A stretch of 11,001 nucleotides of DNA from Acetobacteraceae bacterium (lineage in GTDB: Bacteria > Pseudomonadota > Alphaproteobacteria > Acetobacterales > Acetobacteraceae). The DNA is taken from contig DAHWBL010000497.1 of NCBI GenBank assembly GCA_027323595.1, positions 1 to 11,001 of the forward strand, written 5' to 3'. Shown here in pieces: positions 4,535-11,001 of this stretch. The position numbers and the translations under genes are program-made. The notes below the pieces were generated by a model. That model saw nothing but the letters and a program-made list of their open reading frames with translations. It was not told the origin of the DNA and searched no databases. Every line of letters begins with the position of its first letter. Position 1 is the first letter of the stretch.

Positions 4535-5647
4535 TCATCCGTGCGCGCGATCGAGCGCGGCGAGCACCGCGTCGCCGATCTGCGCGGTGGTGGCCTTGGC
4601 CTGTCCGGGGGCGGCGAGATCGGCGGTGCGCAGGCCGGTGGCGAGCACCGCGACGCAGGCGGCTTCGAGCATGTCGGCCTCGGCGTCGCGGTTCAGCGAA
4701 TAGCGCAGCAGCATGGCCAGGCTGAGGATCTGCGCGAGCGGGTTGGCGATGCCCTGGCCGGCGATGTCGGGGGCGCTGCCGTGGATGGGCTCATACAAGG
4801 CGGGGCGGCGGCCGTCCGCGCCGATCTCGCCCAGGGTGGCCGAGGGCAGCATGCCGAGCGAGCCGGTGAGCATGGAGGCGAGGTCGGACAGCAGGTCGCC
4901 GAACAGGTTGGAGGTGACGATGACGTCGAACTGGCGCGGGTTGCGCACCAGCTGCATGGCGCAGTTGTCGGCGTACATGTGCGACAGCGCGACGTCAGGG
5001 TATTCGGCGGCGCCGAGCGCGGTGACGGTCTGGCGCCAGAGCAGGCCGCTTTCCATCACGTTGGCTTTTTCGACGCTGCACAGATGGTTTTTGCGTTTGC
5101 GCGCCAGCTCGAAGCCGACGCGGGCGACGCGCTCGATCTCGGCGGTGGTGTAGACCTCGGTGTTGACGCCGCGTTTGCCGCCGCCGGGCAGGGTTTCGAC
5201 GCCGCGGGGTTCGCCGAAATAGATGCCGCCGGTGCTTTCGCGCACGATCATGATGTCGAGCCCGCGCACCACCTCGGGCTTGAGGGTGGAGGCATCGACC
5301 AGCGGGTCGAGCACGGTGGCCGGGCGGAGATTGGCGAACAGGCCGAGCTGCTTGCGCAATTCAAGAATTGCGATTTCAGGACGATTATCGAAGCCGAGCT
5401 GGTCCCATTTGGGGCCGCCGACCGAGCCGAACAGCACCGCGTCGGCGGCGGCCGCGCGCGCCAGCGTGTCGGGCGAGATCGCCGCACCTTCGGCGTCGAT
5501 GGCCGCGCCGCCGACGAGGCCCTCGGAAAGTTCGAAGGACATGCCGCGGTTCTTGGCGAACCAGTCGATCACGCGGCGGGCCTGCGCCATGACCTCGGGG
5601 CCGATGCCGTCGCCCGGCAGGATCAGCAGGTGGTGGGTTTTGGTCAT
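4535..5647 (-). CDS. leuB: 3-isopropylmalate dehydrogenase
   Basis: The 370-residue enzyme oxidatively decarboxylates (2R,3S)-3-isopropylmalate to 2-oxoisocaproate with NAD+ and Mg2+ or Mn2+, the third step of leucine synthesis in the cytosol. Family marks run in order: LPGDGIGPEVM at 10-20, arginines of LRKQLGLFANLRPA that bind substrate, and TGGIYFGEPRG. Then come SVEKANVMESG with the catalytic Lys, MYADNCAMQL, NLFGDLLSDLASML with metal-binding Asp, and GSAPDIAGQGIANP near the NAD site. Length is normal. The start ATG (5647-5645) shares its A with the stop of leuD (TGATG), so translation is probably coupled. The frame is open further upstream but only through leuD. Codons 94-106 or so are unusually AT-rich (see findings). 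Stop TGA; no clear terminator follows. Confidence 0.97.
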   Translation of the reverse strand: MTKTHHLLILPGDGIGPEVMAQARRVIDWFAKNRGMSFELSEGLVGGAAIDAEGAAISPDTLARAAAADAVLFGSVGGPKWDQLGFDNRPEIAILELRKQLGLFANLRPATVLDPLVDASTLKPEVVRGLDIMIVRESTGGIYFGEPRGVETLPGGGKRGVNTEVYTTAEIERVARVGFELARKRKNHLCSVEKANVMESGLLWRQTVTALGAAEYPDVALSHMYADNCAMQLVRNPRQFDVIVTSNLFGDLLSDLASMLTGSLGMLPSATLGEIGADGRRPALYEPIHGSAPDIAGQGIANPLAQILSLAMLLRYSLNRDAEADMLEAACVAVLATGLRTADLAAPGQAKATTAQIGDAVLAALDRAHG

Positions 5648-6282
5648 CAGGGGGCGGGGTCGGTGAGGGTGGTGGTGGGGAACCAGGGCTGGGCGGCCTG
5701 GCGGGCGGTTTCGTAGCGGTCGATCGCCGGGGCGTGTTGCAGGGTCTGGCCGATGTCGTCCAGCCCGTTGAGCAGCAGGTGCTTGCGCAGCGGGTCCATC
5801 TCGAAATGGATTTCCTCGCCGTTGGGGCGCACCACCACCTGGGCATGCAGATCGATGGTGAGGCGCGCATTGTCGCCCTGGGCGGCGTCGGCCATCAGCA
5901 GGTCGCAGATCTCGCGCGGCAGGCGGATCGGCAGCAGGCCGTTCTTCATCGAGTTGTTGAAGAAGATGTCGCCGAAGCTCGGTGCGATGACGCAACTGAT
6001 GCCGAAATCCATCAGCGCCCAGGGGGCGTGCTCACGCGAGCTGCCGCAGCCGAAATTCTCATGCGCGATCAGGATTTTCGCGTGCCGGTATGGTTCGCGG
6101 TTGAGCACGAAGCCGGGCTCCTCGGAGCCATCGGGGCGGTAGCGCAGCGGATCGAACAGGCCCTTGCCGAGGCCGGCGCGGGTGATGATCTTGAGAAAGC
6201 GCGCCGGGATGATCTTGTCGGTGTCGACATTGGAGATCGGCAGGGCCGCGGCGACGCCGGTCAGCTTGGTGAAGGGCTGCAT
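5647..6282 (-). CDS. leuD: 3-isopropylmalate dehydratase small subunit
   Basis: The 211-residue swivelling subunit of isopropylmalate isomerase pairs with LeuC to interconvert 2- and 3-isopropylmalate. The start MQPFTKLTGVAAALPISNVD with TDKIIPARFLK after it is typical, and HENFGCGSSREHAPWAL (74-90) is the substrate-binding family signature. APSFGDIFFNNSMKNGLLPI follows, as expected for the family. Length matches bacterial LeuD (about 200). ATG 6282-6280 overlaps the leuC stop by one base (TGATG), and its own stop overlaps leuB in the same way. The three leu proteins are thus likely made in a coupled fashion. A longer frame reaches 6645 but lies within leuC and is not needed. Confidence 0.97.
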   Translation of the reverse strand: MQPFTKLTGVAAALPISNVDTDKIIPARFLKIITRAGLGKGLFDPLRYRPDGSEEPGFVLNREPYRHAKILIAHENFGCGSSREHAPWALMDFGISCVIAPSFGDIFFNNSMKNGLLPIRLPREICDLLMADAAQGDNARLTIDLHAQVVVRPNGEEIHFEMDPLRKHLLLNGLDDIGQTLQHAPAIDRYETARQAAQPWFPTTTLTDPAP

Positions 6283-7694
6283 CACAGGAACTCCCGCACG
6301 TCGGTCAGATGGCCGGTGATGGCGGCGGCGGCGGCCATCGCCGGGGACAGCAGGTGGGTGCGCGCGCCGGGGCCCTGGCGGCCCTCGAAATTGCGGTTGG
6401 ACGTGCTGGCGCAGCGTTCGCCGGGGGCGACCTTGTCGGGGTTCATGCCGATGCACATGGAGCACCCGGCCTCGCGCCAGGAAAATCCGGCCTCGGTGAG
6501 GATCCTGTCCAGGCCTTCGGATTCGGCCTGCTGCTTGACCAGGCCCGAGCCCGGCACCACCAGCGCGCGCACGCCCGGCGCCACCTTGCGGCCGCGCGCG
6601 ATGGCGGCGGCGGCGCGGATGTCCTCGATGCGCGAGTTGGTGCAACTGCCGATGAACACGACATCGACGCCAATCTCGGCGAGCGGGGTGCCGGGGGTGA
6701 TGCCCATATAGTCGAACTTGCGCGCCAGCGCCTCGCGCGCCGCACCGTCGGCGGCGGACTCCAGCAGCGGCACGCGCCCGGTGATCGCCAGCACGTCCTC
6801 GGGGCTGGTGCCCCAGGTGACCATCGGCGCGATGGTGGCGGCGTCCAGATGCACCTCGCGGTCATAGAGCGCGCCCTCGTCGGACGGCAGGGTGCGCCAC
6901 CAGGCGAGCGCCTGTTCGAATGCCTCGCCATGCGGGGCGTGCGGACGGCCCTTGATGTAGGCGTAGGTTTTCTCGTCCGGCGCGATCAGCCCGGCGCGGG
7001 CGCCGGCCTCGATCGACATGTTGCACACGGTCATCCGGCCGGCCATGTCGAGCGCGCGGATCGCCTCGCCGGCATATTCGATGACGTGGCCGGTGCCGCC
7101 GGCGGCGCCGATCTGGCCGATGATGGCAAGGATCAGGTCCTTGCCGGAAACCCCCGGGCCGACCTGGCCATCGACGGTGATGCGCATGTTGCGCGACGGC
7201 TTTTGCAGCATCGTCTGGGTGGCCAGCACGTGCTCGACCTCGGAGGTGCCGATGCCGAAGGCGAGCGCGCCCATCGCGCCGTGGGTGGAGGTGTGGCTGT
7301 CGCCGCACACGATGGTCATGCCGGGCAGGCTCATGCCCTGCTCGGGGCCGATCACATGCACGATGCCCTGGCGCGGATCGGTGTAGGGGAAATAGGGCAC
7401 GCCGAATTCGGCGACGTTGGCCTCGAAGGTTTCGATCTGCAGCCGGCTGTCGGGCTCATCGATGCCCTGGCTGCGGTCGGTGGTGGGGATGTTGTGGTCC
7501 ACTACCGCGATGGTCGCCTCGGGGCGGCGCACCGGGCGGTGCGCGGCGCGCAGGCCCTCGAACGCCTGCGGCGTGGTGACTTCATGGATGATGTGGCGGT
7601 CGATGTAGAGAACGCAGGTGCCGTCGGGCAGAGTGTCGACGACGTGGCTGTTCCAGATTTTGTCGAACAGCGTGCGTTTGCTGCTTTCGGCCAT
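6282..7694 (-). CDS. leuC: 3-isopropylmalate dehydratase large subunit
   Basis: The 470-residue aconitase-family subunit carries the 4Fe-4S cluster of isopropylmalate isomerase, which acts with LeuD in the cytosol. The start MAESSKRTLFDKIWNSHVV and VVDHNIPTTDR (64-74) are typical. The catalytic-site signature VCGDSHTSTHGAMGALAFGI lies at 129-148. The three cluster cysteines are Cys351 (in GSCTNSRIEDIR) and Cys411 and Cys414 (in GCSMCIGMNPD). Length is normal for bacterial LeuC (about 466-470). AGGGGG lies 6-11 nt before the ATG. It starts 50 bp after rplS, with a perfect palindrome in the gap, and is the first gene of the leuCDB block. No leader peptide rich in leucine codons or other classic leu attenuator fits in that gap. 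Confidence 0.97.
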   Translation of the reverse strand: MAESSKRTLFDKIWNSHVVDTLPDGTCVLYIDRHIIHEVTTPQAFEGLRAAHRPVRRPEATIAVVDHNIPTTDRSQGIDEPDSRLQIETFEANVAEFGVPYFPYTDPRQGIVHVIGPEQGMSLPGMTIVCGDSHTSTHGAMGALAFGIGTSEVEHVLATQTMLQKPSRNMRITVDGQVGPGVSGKDLILAIIGQIGAAGGTGHVIEYAGEAIRALDMAGRMTVCNMSIEAGARAGLIAPDEKTYAYIKGRPHAPHGEAFEQALAWWRTLPSDEGALYDREVHLDAATIAPMVTWGTSPEDVLAITGRVPLLESAADGAAREALARKFDYMGITPGTPLAEIGVDVVFIGSCTNSRIEDIRAAAAIARGRKVAPGVRALVVPGSGLVKQQAESEGLDRILTEAGFSWREAGCSMCIGMNPDKVAPGERCASTSNRNFEGRQGPGARTHLLSPAMAAAAAITGHLTDVREFL

Positions 7695-7721
7695 GCATTC
7701 CCCCTGGCAATTGGGGCGGCG

Positions 7722-7737
7722 CGGGCGGCGCCGCCCG
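7722..7737. repeat. 16-bp perfect palindrome between rplS and leuC
   Basis: CGGGCGGCGCCGCCCG is its own reverse complement. In mRNA it would form a GC-only hairpin 8 nt past the rplS stop and 27 nt before the leuC start. No run of U follows, so it is not a standard intrinsic terminator. It could protect an upstream mRNA end or slow polymerase between the ribosomal and leucine genes; this role is inferred. Confidence 0.5.
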
Positions 7738-7744
7738 TGTCATG

Positions 7745-8158
7745 TCACTCCGCGGTGGCGTCCGTCGCGGCGGCGGCCACCGGTGCCGCGGTCTCGATCA
7801 CGCGGGCGCGCTCGGCGATGCGGGCGGACTTGCCGCGGCGGCCGCGCAGATAATACAGCTTGGCGCGGCGCACATCGCCACGACGCACCACCTGGATCTC
7901 GGCGATGGTGGGCGCGTAGAGCGGAAACACGCGCTCCACGCCTTCGTTGTAGCTGATCTTGCGGACGGTGAAGTTGCTGTTCAGCCCCTTGTTGGAGCGG
8001 GCGATGCACACGCCCTCGAACGCCTGGGTGCGGGTGCGCTCACCCTCCACCACTTTCACCATCACCCGCAGCGTGTCGCCGGGGGTGAATTCGGGCACCG
8101 CGCGCAGCGCGCTGAGCCGGGCGATCTCTTCGGCCTCGTAGGCCTGGATGATGTTCAT
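7745..8158 (-). CDS. rplS: 50S ribosomal protein L19
   Basis: L19 sits at the 30S-50S interface of the ribosome. The 137-residue product shows the family pattern: PEFTPGDTLRVMVKVVEGER, then TQAFEGVCIARSNKGLNSNF and FTVRKISYNEGVERVFPLYAP. It continues with RRGDVRRAKLYYLRGRRGKSARI. The last 20 or so residues are an Ala-rich tail that E. coli L19 (115 residues) lacks; such tails are common in alphaproteobacteria. ATG 8158 has GAAGGA about 8 nt upstream. It follows trmD by 24 bp, the conserved order rpsP-rimM-trmD-rplS. Confidence 0.97.
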   Translation of the reverse strand: MNIIQAYEAEEIARLSALRAVPEFTPGDTLRVMVKVVEGERTRTQAFEGVCIARSNKGLNSNFTVRKISYNEGVERVFPLYAPTIAEIQVVRRGDVRRAKLYYLRGRRGKSARIAERARVIETAAPVAAAATDATAE

Positions 8159-8182
8159 GCTGTGGTTCCTTCCAGTATTTCT

Positions 8183-8905
8183 CTAGGGCGCGCGTGGCGG
8201 GATGGCAACCGCGCCGGCGTGGGTTGCGACATGGGCCGACCAGAGGTCGGGCCGGCGGGTCATGGTCAATCGTTCGGACTGCGCGCGGCGCCAGGCGGCG
8301 ATGGCGGCGTGGTCGCCCGACAGCAGAACCGGCGGCACGGCGCGGCCGTTCCAGTTCGCCGGGCGGGTGTAGTGTGGGTATTCCAGCAGGCCGGCGCTGA
8401 AGCTTTCCTCATCGGCGCTGGCCGCGGCCCCCATGGTGCCGGGCAGCAGCCGCACCGCCGCATCGAGCAGCACCATCGCGGCGAGCTCGCCACCGGCCAG
8501 GACATAGTCGCCGATGCTGATCTCCTCGGCGCCGGTGGCCTCGATGACGCGCTGGTCGATGCCTTCGTAGCGGCCGCACAGGATGATCACGCCCGGGCCC
8601 TGGGCGAGCGCGCGCACGCGCGACTGGCTGAGCGGGGCGCCGCGCGGGGTGAGCACCAGCAGCGGGCGATCATCGGCGACCGAGGCGATGGCGGCGGCGA
8701 CCACGTCGGGGCGCAGCACCATGCCCGCACCGCCGCCGAACGGCGTGTCATCGACGCTGCGATGCGCGCCGGGAGCGAAATCGCGGATGTCCACCGCATC
8801 GAGCGACCAGATGGCGTGGTCCAGCGCGCGCCCGGCGAGCGCGGTGCCGAGCGGGCCGGGGAACATGGCCGGAAACAGCGTGAGGACGGTGGCGCGCCAG
8901 CTCAT
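8183..8905 (-). CDS. trmD: tRNA (guanine-N1)-methyltransferase
   Basis: The 240-residue enzyme transfers a methyl group from SAM to N1 of G37 in tRNAs with G36, preventing +1 frameshifts. It belongs to the SPOUT class with a trefoil knot. Visible marks are VLTLFPAMFPGPLG at the N-terminus, DDTPFGGGAGMVLRPDVV, and LLVLTPRGAPLSQ. LCGRYEGIDQRV, ISIGDYVLAGGELAAMVLLD (the knot) and SFSAGLLEYPHYTRP complete the pattern. Length fits the family. ATG 8905-8903 overlaps the rimM stop by four bases (ATGA), typical of translational coupling. Stop is TAG. Confidence 0.97.
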   Translation of the reverse strand: MSWRATVLTLFPAMFPGPLGTALAGRALDHAIWSLDAVDIRDFAPGAHRSVDDTPFGGGAGMVLRPDVVAAAIASVADDRPLLVLTPRGAPLSQSRVRALAQGPGVIILCGRYEGIDQRVIEATGAEEISIGDYVLAGGELAAMVLLDAAVRLLPGTMGAAASADEESFSAGLLEYPHYTRPANWNGRAVPPVLLSGDHAAIAAWRRAQSERLTMTRRPDLWSAHVATHAGAVAIPPRAP

Positions 8906-9435
8906 GGTGCGTCCTCCGCGGCAGGCGGGGCGACCAGCCGCTCGGCCGGCGGGGCCACCACGATGATGCCCGCCGCGATGTCCACCGCGGGCACCGAGGC
9001 GCGGTTGAACGGCACCAGCAGGCTGGCACCGTTCGGCCCGGCGATCTCGAGGCTGGCGCCGGCGCCATAGTCGTGCACGGTGGCCACGGTGCCGAGCGGC
9101 GCGCCGGCGGGGTCGCGCGCGGCGAGGCCGACGAGATCGGCGAGATAGAACTCGTCCTGCCCGGCCGCCGGCAGGCGTTCGCGCGGCACATACAGGCGGG
9201 TGTTGACCATCGCCTCGGCGGCGGTGCGATCGGCCAGCGGCCGGCCGGATTCGTCGCGCAGCTCGGCGACGCCCTCGCCCTTCCAGACCAGGGTGAAGGC
9301 GCGGCCGGCATCGTCCAGCAGCGGGCTGTAGGCGGCCAGCTCGGCGGGGTCGGCGGTGTGGCTGTGCACGCGCACCAGCCCACGCACCCCATGCGCCCGC
9401 CCCACCACGCCCATCAGAATCAGCCGATCCGCCAC
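8902..9435 (-). CDS. rimM: Ribosome maturation factor RimM
   Basis: RimM binds S19 and assists assembly of the 30S head and 16S rRNA processing. The chosen product has 177 residues: an N-terminal barrel starting ADRLILMGVVGRAHGVRGLV and, later, LVWKGEGVAELRDESGRPLA. The C-terminal PRC-barrel half contains DEFYLADLVGLAARD and GASLEIAGPNGASLLVPF. The usual start position relative to the GRxxGxHGVRG motif points to a GTG at 9435-9433. GGAGG at 9444-9440 lies 4 nt before it, close but usable. The ATG seven codons on has no ribosome site, and the longer open frame to 9522 overlaps rpsP. rpsP ends 11 bp upstream and trmD overlaps downstream. Confidence 0.93.
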   Translation of the reverse strand: MADRLILMGVVGRAHGVRGLVRVHSHTADPAELAAYSPLLDDAGRAFTLVWKGEGVAELRDESGRPLADRTAAEAMVNTRLYVPRERLPAAGQDEFYLADLVGLAARDPAGAPLGTVATVHDYGAGASLEIAGPNGASLLVPFNRASVPAVDIAAGIIVVAPPAERLVAPPAAEDAP

Positions 9436-9446
9436 CGCTCCTCCGA

Positions 9447-9782
9447 TCAGCCCGCCGCCTGGGCCTTCGCCCGCTCCTGCGCGCGCTTCTTGGGGGCGGA
9501 CTTCACCGGCTGCTCGTTCCATTTCGGCATCGGCGCGAGGCCGGCCTTGCCGAGGAAGCGGGCGACGCGGTCGGTGGCGATGGCGCCGTGGCTGAGCCAG
9601 TGGGTGATGCGCTCGCCCTGCAGGCGCACGCGGTCCTCATGCTCGGCGGGGAGCATGGGGTTGTAGCTGCCGAGCTTCTCGATGAAGCGGCCGTCGCGCG
9701 GGCTGCGGCTGTCGGACACCACGATGTGGTAGTAGGGGCGCTTCTTAGCGCCGGCGCGGGCGAGGCGGATTCTGAGGCCCAT
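9447..9782 (-). CDS. rpsP: 30S ribosomal protein S16
   Basis: S16 is an early-binding 30S protein needed for assembly of the body of the small subunit. The 111-residue product begins MGLRIRLARAGAKKRPYYHI and continues with VVSDSRSPRDGRFIEKLGSY and NP, all hallmark S16 sequence. THWLSHGAIATDRVARFLGK follows. The core ends near residue 85 and a Lys/Ala-rich tail follows, longer than in E. coli S16 (82 residues), as usual in alphaproteobacteria. AGGAG lies 10 nt before ATG 9782. It follows ffh by 42 bp. Confidence 0.97.
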   Translation of the reverse strand: MGLRIRLARAGAKKRPYYHIVVSDSRSPRDGRFIEKLGSYNPMLPAEHEDRVRLQGERITHWLSHGAIATDRVARFLGKAGLAPMPKWNEQPVKSAPKKRAQERAKAQAAG

Positions 9783-9824
9783 GGTGTGTCGTCTCCTGTG
9801 CTGTTCTTGTGGGTGTGAAAGGGA

Positions 9825-11000
<1,176 letters not shown>

Positions 11001-11001
11001 G

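Noticed and set aside
6309..7853. 514-codon plus-strand frame
   Set aside because: It is antisense to leuC and rplS, whose products are unmistakable; its translation is low-complexity Gly/Ala/Arg/His.

Overview
The window looks like chromosomal DNA of a GC-rich alphaproteobacterium of the order Rhodospirillales, most likely family Acetobacteraceae. Three things point there: the gene order ffh-rpsP-rimM-trmD-rplS-leuC-leuD-leuB, a membrane protein resembling the hopanoid-associated HpnL family, and a conserved alphaproteobacterial periplasmic protein. The assignment comes from gene order and recalled families, not from a search.

Right part (4364-11001, all minus strand): a dense translation and leucine cluster. 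It runs ffh (N-terminus beyond the window), rpsP, rimM, trmD, rplS, then leuC, leuD, leuB, and finally tRNA-Arg(ACG), which has a plausible promoter of its own. Gaps are 50 nt or less and three junctions overlap (ATGA once, TGATG twice), so the protein genes probably form one or two operons. They make the signal recognition particle GTPase, ribosomal proteins S16 and L19, a 16S maturation factor and a tRNA m1G37 methyltransferase, plus the two enzymes that turn 2-isopropylmalate into 2-oxoisocaproate.

Middle part (1702-4363): native, GC-rich single genes. They are a secreted conserved protein on the plus strand, then trmO and an HpnL-like integral membrane protein on the minus strand. The trmO/HpnL gap holds two near-identical 38-bp G/C-rich hairpin repeats. 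Around tRNA-Arg lie small dyads and a repeated 9-mer.

Left part (1 to about 1400): distinctly lower GC by eye, so probably accessory DNA. It has the start of a leftward unknown gene running off the edge, a divergent unknown gene for a membrane protein with a cysteine-containing outer domain, and a 45-residue extremely basic small protein. Two strong inverted repeats sit in its intergenic DNA. A gene-poor transition (1330-1701) separates it from the native genes. No CRISPR array, transposase, integrase, rRNA or complete known defence system is visible. The least explained material is this left segment.
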